Source: Paenibacillus campinasensis (GTDB lineage Bacteria > Bacillota > Bacilli > Paenibacillales > Paenibacillaceae). From it: 64,000 nucleotides of DNA. The position numbers and the translations under genes were made by a program. Below the pieces are notes generated by a model, which saw nothing but the letters and a program-made list of their open reading frames with translations, was not told the origin of the DNA and searched no databases. Positions 45,964-53,996 of this stretch are shown here, one piece after another (the first letter of the stretch is position 1; every line of letters starts with the position of its first letter). The DNA lies in assembly GCF_002272015.1 (NCBI RefSeq), contig NZ_NPBY01000028.1, positions 1-64,000 on the forward strand, given 5' to 3'.

Positions 45964-47310
45964 ATGAATATATTGAAAAACCGCAATTTTTTGCTGCTGT
46001 TTATCGGCCGCATCCTGACCAATATTGGAGACAGCTTGTATGCCGTTGCTGCCATGTGGCTCGTGTATGATCTGGGCGGCTCGACCCTGTACACAGGGTT
46101 GGCCGGGTTTCTGTCCATCCTGCCCCGGATCATTCAGATTTTCTCCGGCCCGCTCATTGACCGCGTTCCGCTTCGAGGGCTGCTCGTATACACACAGCTG
46201 ATTCAGGCCGGGCTGCTCCTGATCGTTCCTGCAGCTCACTATATGGGGTTTCTTACCGTAGGGCTGGTGCTGACCATCACGCCGATCATGAGCACACTTA
46301 ACATGTGGGTCTATCCCGCCCAAATGTCCGCATTACCGAAAATCCTGGACAAAAAGCAGCTGACACAAGGCAACTCGTTATTCACGCTGGCTTACCAAGG
46401 CATCGATGTGGCCTGCAATGCGATTTCGGGCGGATTGATTATCCTGCTGGGCGCGGTTTCCCTGTATCTGTGGAACGCTGTCGGTTTCTTCATCGGCGCG
46501 GTTCTGTTCGCGCAGCTTCGCATTCACAGTGCTTCTAGTTCTTCTAACAATGATCTAACAACATCAAGGGAAACGCAGGTCAAAGACAGCACAGCCACTT
46601 CAACGAGCACCGATTCATTCAAATCCTATATGGAGGATATGCGCTTCGGACTGCGTTTCCTCCTCGGCTCGCCGCTAGCCCGTGTTCTGCTTGGCATGAT
46701 TATGATTAACGCGGTGGGCGGAGCGACGTTCACCGTCATGCCCGCATTCGCCGACAGTCTCGGCGGGGCCGGTATCTATGGCATTCTTCTGATGGCGCAA
46801 GCCTGCGGCAGTTTGCTTGGCGCACTGGCGGCGCCATACCTGAAGCTGGAGAAGTTCAGGCTTGGGGTAATTTACGGCGTCGCGTTCTTTGTCATGGGGG
46901 CGGCCTGGGCACTTAGCGTGTTCACGCCATGGACCTGGCTGGTTGTATTGACCTATGGATTGGCCTGGTTCCCGGGCGGAATTACCAATGTCATTATCAA
47001 CACGGTGATTCAGAAGACGATCCCGCAGCAGCATATGGCTACCGTATTTGCCGCTTCGAATGGGCTAAGCGGGATTGCAAGCCCGCTGGGAAGCCTGATT
47101 GGCGGCAGTCTGGGGCTCCTCCTGGCCAGCTCCTCCATCATAGCGGGCAGCGGCCTGATCGTCCTGCTGATCGGAGTGCTGTGGCTGCTTGATCCGGTCA
47201 CCCGGAAGCTCCCGCCTCCGGACCGTATGGATGAGTCGCTGTTTGCTCCGCTGCAATCCGCTGCGCAGGAGCGCAGGGAACAGGCCAACCCGGCAGCACC
47301 GCCCGCATAG
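45964..47310 (+). CDS. MFS transporter (MFS_3 / tetracycline-macrolide efflux-like)
   Basis: 448 residues with twelve membrane helices. NFLLLFIGRILTNIGDSLYAVAAMWLVYDLGGSTLYTGLAGFLSILPRIIQ is typical of the MFS_3 group that includes macrolide efflux proteins. A hydrophilic Ser/Thr-rich loop (residues about 190-225) separates the halves; the tail is rich in Ala, Gln and Pro. CAGGAGAG lies upstream. The substrate cannot be read; drug efflux under the ArsR-type protein is the likely role. Confidence 0.88.
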   Translation: MNILKNRNFLLLFIGRILTNIGDSLYAVAAMWLVYDLGGSTLYTGLAGFLSILPRIIQIFSGPLIDRVPLRGLLVYTQLIQAGLLLIVPAAHYMGFLTVGLVLTITPIMSTLNMWVYPAQMSALPKILDKKQLTQGNSLFTLAYQGIDVACNAISGGLIILLGAVSLYLWNAVGFFIGAVLFAQLRIHSASSSSNNDLTTSRETQVKDSTATSTSTDSFKSYMEDMRFGLRFLLGSPLARVLLGMIMINAVGGATFTVMPAFADSLGGAGIYGILLMAQACGSLLGALAAPYLKLEKFRLGVIYGVAFFVMGAAWALSVFTPWTWLVVLTYGLAWFPGGITNVIINTVIQKTIPQQHMATVFAASNGLSGIASPLGSLIGGSLGLLLASSSIIAGSGLIVLLIGVLWLLDPVTRKLPPPDRMDESLFAPLQSAAQERREQANPAAPPA

Positions 47311-47345
47311 GAGCCGAAGGCTGGAACGCTGCATCCATGAACAAA

Positions 47346-47378
47346 CCCCCGCTGACCGCACGATGCGGCTCACGGGGG
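47346..47378. other. Hairpin between converging MFS and phosphoesterase genes
   Basis: CCCCCG/CGGGGG outer stem with inner CCGCA/TGCGG, no T-run. It may limit read-through or stabilise 3' ends of both messages. Confidence 0.65.
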
Positions 47379-47414
47379 GAATGAACGAGGATGGATCCGG
47401 TCACGCTATTTAAT

Positions 47415-48431
47415 TCACTTGTATGCTTGATGCGCAATCGTATATTCGATCCCATCGATCCAGTCGGAAGCGCGGTAATCTCTGCCGCGCACAACCGTGC
47501 GGTCTTCATAGACATCGACGACATAGCCCTGGGAGCCTTCCTTCCGCTGGTCCTCATCCGTCCACAGGTAGGCCACGGAGGCGCAATTCAGCATGCTTGG
47601 CGAGGATGCCGTCGCCGGCACGTACGTATAAGGCGAGCCAAGCTCCCAGTGGGTATGGCCGGTGAACAGCACGACCCGGGGATGCTTGCTCAGGATGCGC
47701 TTCAGCTCCTCATCCTGACGAACACCGTACCATTGCTGATGGGCGAGCGAGCCGGACACCGTATCCAGCAGCGGCTGATGCAGGAATAGAAATATCGGCA
47801 GTTTGGCGTCCGGAACAGCGTCCAAGGTACGTTCGAGCCAAGCCAGCTGCTCTTCGCTGAATTCGCAGAATAACGGATCATTCGTCTCACTGCCGATGAA
47901 TATAAAATGGGCTCCGCGAATGACATGATGATGATAGGGACCCGCCTGGCCGGTCGCTTGCAGGAAAGCGGCGATGCGGTTGTCCCATGTGCCTGCCGCT
48001 TCATGGCCCTGCTCCATATAGGCCGGAGGCAATAGATCCGCGTATTCCTCCGGAATGGCGGCCAGCCCGGCATGAGCTGCCTGGAGCCCGAGCTTGGCTG
48101 CCTCTTCGGCAAGCGCAGCTCCCGCGTGGCTGGCGAGATAGGTCTTTAGATCCTGCGGAGAGATCGTGCCGACATCATGATTGCCCTGCACGGTGTAAAG
48201 CGGAGGGAGCTTGCCCTGAAATTCCGCCAGGATGGCGGCATAACGCCGGTATTCTCCCGGATAACCATGGTTCGTCAAATCCCCGGCATGGGCAATGCAG
48301 GCGCTGTCCGGAAAATGCTCGGCAATGTCCTGCAATGCCAGCCTGAAATGATGATTGTACAGATGTCCTTCTTCTTCCTCGATATGCGTATCGGTGAGAA
48401 CATGGAATCGAAATAAACGCTGATTTGTCAT
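47415..48431 (-). CDS. Metallophosphoesterase (calcineurin-like)
   Basis: 338 residues with the complete dimetal phosphoesterase set: DTH (D14, H16), GDLTNHG (D51), GNHD (N84, H85), FLHQPL and GHTHW near residues 238-242. No signal peptide, so cytoplasmic. The size and motif order fit the class that includes cyclic-nucleotide and glycerophosphodiester phosphodiesterases. It is the last gene of a six-gene operon with a UgpB-like transporter, which argues for hydrolysis of an imported phosphodiester. Confidence 0.9.
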   Translation of the reverse strand: MTNQRLFRFHVLTDTHIEEEEGHLYNHHFRLALQDIAEHFPDSACIAHAGDLTNHGYPGEYRRYAAILAEFQGKLPPLYTVQGNHDVGTISPQDLKTYLASHAGAALAEEAAKLGLQAAHAGLAAIPEEYADLLPPAYMEQGHEAAGTWDNRIAAFLQATGQAGPYHHHVIRGAHFIFIGSETNDPLFCEFSEEQLAWLERTLDAVPDAKLPIFLFLHQPLLDTVSGSLAHQQWYGVRQDEELKRILSKHPRVVLFTGHTHWELGSPYTYVPATASSPSMLNCASVAYLWTDEDQRKEGSQGYVVDVYEDRTVVRGRDYRASDWIDGIEYTIAHQAYK

Positions 48432-48446
48432 GTGCAGTACCTCCCC

Positions 48447-48773
48447 TTATCCGTGAGCGGATTGACTGAAATTAAGCCCGACTACGCCTGCGACAATGAC
48501 GACGATCCAGAATACCCCGGCTAGCGTTATCTGCTCCTTGAAGAGCAGGGTGCCGGCCAGGGTGATGAGAATAATGCCGACACCTGACCACATCGCATAC
48601 ACGAGGCTGACTTTGAGATAGGCAAGAGAAAAGTTCAAACAGGTGAAGCTGACTGCATAACAGGCAAACATCACGATGGAAGGCAGGAGATTGGAAAATC
48701 CGGCCGAGTACTTCATCGCGAGGGTCCCTGCGAATTCAAAGAAAATTGCAATGAATAACCATAACCATCCCAT
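48447..48773 (-). CDS. Small multidrug resistance (SMR) family transporter
   Basis: 108 residues, four membrane helices. The membrane-embedded Glu of the SMR family is in helix 1 (WLFIAIFFEFAGTLAMKYSAGF), and helix 3 has YAMWSGVGIILITLAGTLLF, the family hallmark. These antiporters export quaternary ammonium compounds or guanidinium in exchange for protons. A single gene, so either homodimeric or paired with a remote partner. AAAGGA precedes the ATG. It lies within an operon with phosphatase genes, 15 bases before the phosphoesterase. Confidence 0.92.
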   Translation of the reverse strand: MGWLWLFIAIFFEFAGTLAMKYSAGFSNLLPSIVMFACYAVSFTCLNFSLAYLKVSLVYAMWSGVGIILITLAGTLLFKEQITLAGVFWIVVIVAGVVGLNFSQSAHG

Positions 48774-48801
48774 TCGTAGTCGTCCTTTTTCTAGTGTAAG
48801 T

Positions 48802-49557
48802 TTAGGCTGTAATCGTAAGCTGCCCGTAGTCCTCGAAGCAGGATGTGGCATGTGTAATGACGGACCCGCCGGGTGACAGCTTGCCAAGGCGGACCGCCAG
48901 GCCGGCGCTGTGGGCCATGCTCATGTCGCTGGATGTGTCCCCGATCATAACGGCCCGGGTAAGATCCACCTGATGGCGGCCGGCCGCAAGCTCAAGCATA
49001 TCCGGATAGGGCTTGCCGCGGACAACCTGGTCGGTTCCGATGATATCGGTAAAATAATGCGCCATCCCCAGCCACTGCATCTGTTTAACCGCAGTATCGG
49101 TTTCATCTGCCGTTACGATGAACATCGGAATCCGGAGCCTTGCCGCCTCCTCCAGGAACCGGCCTGCGCCAGGCAGAAGCCGCACGCGGCGCTCCAGCTC
49201 TACAGCCTTGTCGGCGTAAGCCAGGCATGACCGGCTCACTTTGATCGCCTCGAACCATGGCATGCCAAGCTCATAGCTGGAGAAGGTCAGAATCGTCTCC
49301 AGCTGCGCCACGGTTCCCATCGCGAGCGGTCCATTCCGGTCAACATCGGCGCCATGCGCAAGCATGCCGATCCGGGCCGGCATGTTCGCCGCTGCCTCGT
49401 ATCCCTGCTCGGCCAGCTGAATAGCATATTGGCGGAGCGCTTGCTCCGCCCAATATCCCCAAGTATGCATGAAGTCGATGAGGGTGCCATCCTTATCCAG
49501 GAAGACGGCCTCCACCTGCCACTGCAGCTCGTTTAAATAAAGTTGTGCCATGTTCAT
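48802..49557 (-). CDS. HAD family hydrolase (phosphatase)
   Basis: 251 residues. HAD motif I is AVFLDKDGTLIDF (D21 nucleophile, D23 acid), motif II FIVTADETD, motif III Lys in VRGKPYPDML, motif IV VMIGDTSSDMSMA. A helical cap domain lies between (residues 30-130), as in phosphoglycolate-phosphatase-like enzymes. GAGGA precedes the ATG at 49557. It starts 10 bases after the binding-protein stop, so it belongs to the transporter operon and probably acts on the imported, phosphorylated compound. Confidence 0.9.
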   Translation of the reverse strand: MNMAQLYLNELQWQVEAVFLDKDGTLIDFMHTWGYWAEQALRQYAIQLAEQGYEAAANMPARIGMLAHGADVDRNGPLAMGTVAQLETILTFSSYELGMPWFEAIKVSRSCLAYADKAVELERRVRLLPGAGRFLEEAARLRIPMFIVTADETDTAVKQMQWLGMAHYFTDIIGTDQVVRGKPYPDMLELAAGRHQVDLTRAVMIGDTSSDMSMAHSAGLAVRLGKLSPGGSVITHATSCFEDYGQLTITA

Positions 49558-49567
49558 GTTCGTCCTC

Positions 49568-50920
49568 TTACTGCTTGTAATGGGCGTCAAGGGCCGCTTG
49601 CGCCTCGGCCTGTGCTTCTGCCAGCGCTTCGGCTGCCGGAAGGTTGGATATCTGCACCTTATCGGCGGCCGTAGCGAGCGCGTCGGAAATTTTGCCGCCT
49701 GTCGGGTCAACGAACGGGCGGGAAGCATGGGTCGCCTGCGACAGAGGTACAGTAATCTGAGGGTTCTCTTTAGCGAAATCCGCGAATGCAGGATCATTCT
49801 GAGCGGATTCACGCACGGCAATGTAGCCGGTATTCATGGACCAGGAAGCGGTGTTCTCCGGCTTCATGAAAAACTTGAACCACTCATAGGCTGCAGCCTT
49901 CTGTTCTGGCGATGCGGCTGCTGGAATGCCAGCCAGGATGGCCTCTGCGACCGGCTCGCCTTGGCCGTGACCTTCCCAGCCCGGCTGTTCCATGGCCGCG
50001 ATGATGGAGAAATCAAGATCGCCCTGGTCACCGCTGGAGCCTGTGTAGCCTGCAGCGAAGCCCTGCATGACGTCATCAATCGTTTTGTACCAATATTCCC
50101 AGCCGGTTCCGCCATGGTGAATGCGCATGATCTGATCCTCATGAATCCACTTGCGGAAGTAATCCCAGGTGTCTACCCATTCATCGGTTGTGATCGTCAC
50201 GGTCCGGCCATCCTCGCTCAGCACCGAGCCGCCTTTGCTGAATACAGCATCCATCATGTTCTCCTTGCCCCACATCGGCTCCCAGCCGTAGAACGTTGTC
50301 GTACCGCCATCCTTCTTCGTCATCTTGGCGGCCGCATCGGCGAGCGCCTCCCAAGTGGTCAGCGTAGCCGGATCAATGCCGTGCTCTGCCAGAATATCCT
50401 TGCGGTAGTACATCACTTGCGTTGTGCCGTACATCGGCAGGAAGTATTGTTTGCCGTCGACCTGGCCTTGTTCCAGGAAGGTGGGAATGACATCCTCTTT
50501 ATTGAAGTCGGAATCCCCCGCGATATAGCTGTCCAGCTCTTCAAAATATCCCCGTCTTGCCCATTCGGCGTTGGACGAAAGAACCGCGGCCGGCACATTG
50601 CCCGATGCAATCGCCGCCTGCAGCTTCGTGGATGTCTCCGAGTAGCTGGCCTGTACCAGGCCTTTGACCACAATGTTGTCCTGAGATTCGTTAAAGGCCG
50701 CAATGAGGCGCTCCATATTCTCGCCAAGGTTGCCCCCGAGGCCGTACCAGAATTCAATTTCAACCGGTGCATTCGAAGCTTCGGATGCCTCGCCTTGATT
50801 CGGCTGGGCGCTTGGTGCGCTGCTGCTTCCTCCGTTGGATGATGATGACCCGCAGGCAGACAGGAAGATCATGACACTGATCAGGGCGATGGATAACCAG
50901 GGTTTGGATGTTTTTAGCAC
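49568..50920 (-). CDS. Extracellular solute-binding lipoprotein, family 1 (UgpB-like)
   Basis: 450 residues. Lipobox LSACG follows a signal peptide; after a Ser/Gly/Asn linker the binding domain opens with VEIEFWYGLGGNLGENMERLIAAFNESQ, reading much like the start of E. coli UgpB. GNVPAAVL, LPMYGTTQVMYYRKDIL and FFMKPENTASWSMNTGYIAV match other family stretches. The true start is the GTG at 50920: AGGAGG stands 9 bases before it, whereas the ATG at 50938 includes that site in its coding part. Ligand could be glycerol 3-phosphate, a glycerophosphodiester or a sugar. Confidence 0.92.
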   Translation of the reverse strand: MLKTSKPWLSIALISVMIFLSACGSSSSNGGSSSAPSAQPNQGEASEASNAPVEIEFWYGLGGNLGENMERLIAAFNESQDNIVVKGLVQASYSETSTKLQAAIASGNVPAAVLSSNAEWARRGYFEELDSYIAGDSDFNKEDVIPTFLEQGQVDGKQYFLPMYGTTQVMYYRKDILAEHGIDPATLTTWEALADAAAKMTKKDGGTTTFYGWEPMWGKENMMDAVFSKGGSVLSEDGRTVTITTDEWVDTWDYFRKWIHEDQIMRIHHGGTGWEYWYKTIDDVMQGFAAGYTGSSGDQGDLDFSIIAAMEQPGWEGHGQGEPVAEAILAGIPAAASPEQKAAAYEWFKFFMKPENTASWSMNTGYIAVRESAQNDPAFADFAKENPQITVPLSQATHASRPFVDPTGGKISDALATAADKVQISNLPAAEALAEAQAEAQAALDAHYKQ

Positions 50921-50961
50921 AGCAGATTTCCTCCTCATATCTATCGATTATAATGGGGTTG

Positions 50962-51804
50962 TTAACCTTTTGTTGCTCCGGCTGACAGATTGACGCTTTG
51001 AATAATCGTTTTCTGTGTGAACAGAAACAGTACCAGGAGCGGCGCGATGGTAAGCGCGCTTGCGGCCATAATCAGCGGCCACTTGAGTCCGTATGCACCT
51101 CCTTCAACGAAGAAACTGCGCAGCCCGGCCGATACGAGATGCAGATTGGGATCATTGGTGATCAGCATCGGCCAGAAGTAGTTGTTGTATTGTTCAATGA
51201 AAGTAATCAAAGCAATGACCGCAAAGAACGGTTTGGTAAGTGGCACCAGGATGCGGAAGAGCACGGTCAGGTGACGGGCTCCATCCATATGGCCTGCTTC
51301 GATCAATTCACCGGATACCTGGAGAAAGGCTTGTCTGATCAGAAAAATCGAAAATACGCTGACACAGTTGGAGAAGATCAGACCTTGATAGCTGTTGAGC
51401 ATGTTCAGTTCATTCAGAATGAGATAGCTTGGCAAATACGTGGCGGTTGCCGGGATCATATACCCGAGCACAATCGCTGCCGTGAACACGCCCTTCAGCC
51501 GGAATCGCATATGGGTGATGGCATAGGCATACATGGCCGAGTTGACCACCTGGCACAAGACGATGGTGGAAGCGACGAAGAAGCTGTTCCATACATATTG
51601 GCCGAACGGAGCGGCGTTCCAGGCGTCCATGAAGTTGTGCCATAACGCCTGCTCAGGCAGAAGCGTGGGCGGGAAGCTCCATATTTCCTCATTCGTTTTT
51701 AATGCGCTGCTGACCATCCATATAAACGGGAACGCCATCATTATGGAGGCGGCTGCCAGCACGAGATGATGAATGCTTTGTTTCAAACGGGCGTAGAGCG
51801 CCAT
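50962..51804 (-). CDS. ABC transporter permease (UgpE/MalG type)
   Basis: 280 residues, six membrane helices, with the coupling loop LIEAGHMDGARHLTVLFRILVPLTKPFFAV (EAA motif). AGGAGG precedes the ATG. Second permease of the UgpB-like system. Confidence 0.93.
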   Translation of the reverse strand: MALYARLKQSIHHLVLAAASIMMAFPFIWMVSSALKTNEEIWSFPPTLLPEQALWHNFMDAWNAAPFGQYVWNSFFVASTIVLCQVVNSAMYAYAITHMRFRLKGVFTAAIVLGYMIPATATYLPSYLILNELNMLNSYQGLIFSNCVSVFSIFLIRQAFLQVSGELIEAGHMDGARHLTVLFRILVPLTKPFFAVIALITFIEQYNNYFWPMLITNDPNLHLVSAGLRSFFVEGGAYGLKWPLIMAASALTIAPLLVLFLFTQKTIIQSVNLSAGATKG

Positions 51805-51828
51805 GCATCGGTACCTCCTTTTTCTGGA

Positions 51829-52710
51829 CTAAGCATTGTAATGCACCGTTCTCTTGCCAACCCAGAAGCTTAACAGGGAGAGCAGCAAGCAGAAGAGAAC
51901 AAGCGTCATGGCGACCGTTGACGCTTCTCCAATCTCATAGGACTGGAAGGCGGATTGATAATACATGTACAGGATCGTTCTCGTGGATCCGGCTGGCCCG
52001 CCCTGCGTCAAAATATTGATCTGATCATACGCCTGCAGCGCCGAGATCGTTTGGACGATGAACAGGAAGAAGGTGGTCGGCGAGATGAGCGGCAGCGTGA
52101 CGTACAAGAAACGCTTCACACTGCCCGCCCCGTCAAGCGAGGCTGCCTCCAGGAGCGGCCTGGGCACATTGCGGATCGCCACCATGTAGAAGATCATGCT
52201 CCAGCCGGCCGATTTCCATATTGTCACAATCAGAACAGCAACGAGCGCCCAATGCGGATCCTCCAGCCACCGAACCGGAGCAGCGCCGAACCATCCGAGG
52301 ACCGTGTTGGCCAGCCCGACCCGCGGTTCATAGATCCAGGACCATACGATGGATACCGCAACCGTCGGCGTGACCCATGGCGAGAACATGAGCGTGCGGT
52401 AGATGAAGCTCCCCTTCAGCCTGTCGCTAAGCAGCAGCGCGAGGGACAAGCCGCCGAGGATGATCGGAATGACGCTGCCGGCGCAGAACCAGAGCGTGAC
52501 GCGCACCGTATCCCAGAACTTCTTGCTGCTGAACAGCGCCTGGTAATTCTCGAAACCGACGAAGGTTTTGACCGGATTCATGAAATCCCATTCCATAAAG
52601 CTCAAATAGGCGATATAGCCGAATGGAATGAACCAGAACAGCATTAAAGGGATGAGTGCAGGAAGCATGAAGCCGAAGGCCTTGATATCATTCATGAATT
52701 TGCTGGTCAC
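51829..52710 (-). CDS. ABC transporter permease (UgpA/MalF type)
   Basis: 293 residues, six membrane helices; coupling loop RPLLEAASLDGAGSVKRFLYVTLPLISPTTFF. GTG start at 52710 behind AGGAGGG. First gene of the operon; no ATPase gene is present, so a shared multi-sugar ATPase (MsmX type) must be supplied from elsewhere, as usual in Firmicutes. Confidence 0.93.
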   Translation of the reverse strand: MTSKFMNDIKAFGFMLPALIPLMLFWFIPFGYIAYLSFMEWDFMNPVKTFVGFENYQALFSSKKFWDTVRVTLWFCAGSVIPIILGGLSLALLLSDRLKGSFIYRTLMFSPWVTPTVAVSIVWSWIYEPRVGLANTVLGWFGAAPVRWLEDPHWALVAVLIVTIWKSAGWSMIFYMVAIRNVPRPLLEAASLDGAGSVKRFLYVTLPLISPTTFFLFIVQTISALQAYDQINILTQGGPAGSTRTILYMYYQSAFQSYEIGEASTVAMTLVLFCLLLSLLSFWVGKRTVHYNA

Positions 52711-52727
52711 ATTAACCCTCCTGATGA

Positions 52728-52743
52728 TTCAAAATTATTTGAA
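52728..52743. promoter_or_regulatory. Inverted repeat TTCAAA-N4-TTTGAA, candidate operator
   Basis: Palindrome 18 bases upstream of the first permease gene. Together with a similar one at 52787 it lies in the divergent region shared with the GbsR-like gene. Confidence 0.55.
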
Positions 52744-52786
52744 CTAATGCTAAAATAAAGATGTAAATTCGTGGTTTATTATCATC

Positions 52787-52804
52787 GTTCAAAATATTTT
52801 GTAC
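52787..52804. promoter_or_regulatory. Inverted repeat around CAAAATATTTTG, candidate operator
   Basis: Perfect 12-bp core at 52790-52801, sharing TTCAAAAT with the repeat at 52728. About 60 bases separate the two centres. Two related sites would suit binding by a dimeric GbsR-type protein controlling both directions. Confidence 0.55.
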
Positions 52805-52875
52805 GTTCAGTGTAAGTGAGAACCATTAAAGGAATGTCAAAACAGCGCGAGAATTTTGTAAAGTTTGGAGTTGGA

Positions 52876-53448
52876 ATGATGGAAAAAGACAAGCCGCTGG
52901 AGGAACAATACGAGCAGGCGAAGCATGAGGTGATCGAGGCGATCGCCCAGACGATGGACTTGTACGGCGTCAATCATACCTTTGGCACCTTGTACGGGGT
53001 AATGTATTTTGAGGAAAAAGAAATGACCCTGGAAGAGATGCAGCAGAAGATGAACATGAGCAAGAGCAATATGAGCTACGCCATTCGCTCGCTGCTGTCC
53101 TCCCAGATGGTGACGAAGCTGGACAAGAAGCAGGTCAGAAAGGATCAATATATCGCGGAGACTGATTTTTTCAAAGTGTTCCAAAATTTTTTCGGCAACA
53201 AGCTCCAGCGCGAGATTGACGTCATGTCCCTCGCCATTGACGAAGCGATCGGGGCATGGAGCAGCATCATCCTGAGCCCGGACGCAAGCGAGGAGCTGCG
53301 CAGCCTGTGCTTGCAAGACATGTTCAAGCTGCAGGAAGCCAAGGCGTATTATGAATGGCTGCAACGATTTGTGAACCACCTGCAGGACGGAACGCTGTTT
53401 CAGCTGCTGCCAACCGATGCTTCCGAGTCCTCCGGGCAGCCGAAATAG
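52876..53448 (+). CDS. GbsR family transcriptional regulator (second copy)
   Basis: About 190 residues, same family as the regulator at 41873: IAQTMDLYGVNHTFGTLYGVMYFEEKEMTLEEMQQKMNMSKSNMSYAIRSLL is the GbsR winged helix. The C-terminal helix YYEWLQRFVNHLQDGTLFQLLP parallels the first copy. I favour ATG 52876 since GGAG lies 5 bases upstream; the frame is open to GTG 52816 and an ATG at 52834 is also possible. Divergent from the Ugp-type operon, which it probably controls. Confidence 0.9.
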   Translation: MMEKDKPLEEQYEQAKHEVIEAIAQTMDLYGVNHTFGTLYGVMYFEEKEMTLEEMQQKMNMSKSNMSYAIRSLLSSQMVTKLDKKQVRKDQYIAETDFFKVFQNFFGNKLQREIDVMSLAIDEAIGAWSSIILSPDASEELRSLCLQDMFKLQEAKAYYEWLQRFVNHLQDGTLFQLLPTDASESSGQPK

Positions 53449-53458
53449 ACTTTAAACC

Positions 53459-53492
53459 AACACATCCTCTTCATAGGAGGGTGTGTTTTTTT
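53459..53492 (+). terminator. Terminator of the second gbsR-like gene
   Basis: AACACATCCTC/GAGGGTGTGTT (one T-G pair), then seven T. Confidence 0.88.
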
Positions 53493-53552
53493 GTGGAAGA
53501 AGATGTGTCCTGATCTTCGATTAACGAGGGGTTAACCAGAAAGTGATCGCTC

Positions 53553-53580
53553 AATTATTTCTGTCTAGGGAGAAATAATT
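53553..53580. repeat. 10-bp inverted repeat AATTATTTCT/AGAAATAATT
   Basis: Perfect arms with an 8-base spacer, 12 bases upstream of the -35 box of the promoter at 53593. It could be an operator for the peptide transporter operon or an AT-rich hairpin. Confidence 0.6.
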
Positions 53581-53592
53581 TATAGTACGCTA

Positions 53593-53621
53593 TTTACAGA
53601 AAGTATAAAACTGGATAAAAT
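53593..53621 (+). promoter_or_regulatory. Sigma-A promoter, probably of the peptide transporter operon
   Basis: TTTACA (53593-53598), 17-base spacer, TAAAAT (53616-53621). It would give a leader of about 370 bases before the ATG at 53997. Confidence 0.6.
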
Positions 53622-53996
53622 GATTGTAATGCTGCGTCGCACAAGCATAATTCGCACTTTTCTTATTGGTATTATGATGATAGTTCCATTATTTTCAATT
53701 TAAAGGGGGAGAAGGGAGGAGAACAGCCGAAGGCTTCTGTTTCATGCTTATGCTTCATGGTTGATGTTGGATGATCAAGGTGGCAGTCGGGCTCATCAGT
53801 TAGTGCAACACTACGCAGTTGCTGTCTGTCTTGGTGCGGATCGACTCTTCCGTAAAGTCAGCGGTCTATTACTATTATAATTCATACTTATCACATTGGA
53901 ATTATTGTTTTTTGGCATTGCCAGATTCGTTGTATGTGGGTTGCGAGTTCGGCAGTATCGGTGCAGTATCAAATCTAATGTTAAAAGGTGGTTGCC
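53622..53996 (+). other. Long leader region before the peptide-binding protein gene
   Basis: No open frame with a ribosome site. I looked for T-box, SAM and other riboswitch signatures and did not recognise any. A small stem GCAAC/GTTGC occurs near 53806-53823. A second promoter inside the region is possible. Confidence 0.4.

Noticed and set aside
49550-50842. 430-codon open frame antisense to the UgpB-like gene
   Set aside because: The sense strand has a clear lipoprotein with family motifs; the antisense product has none.
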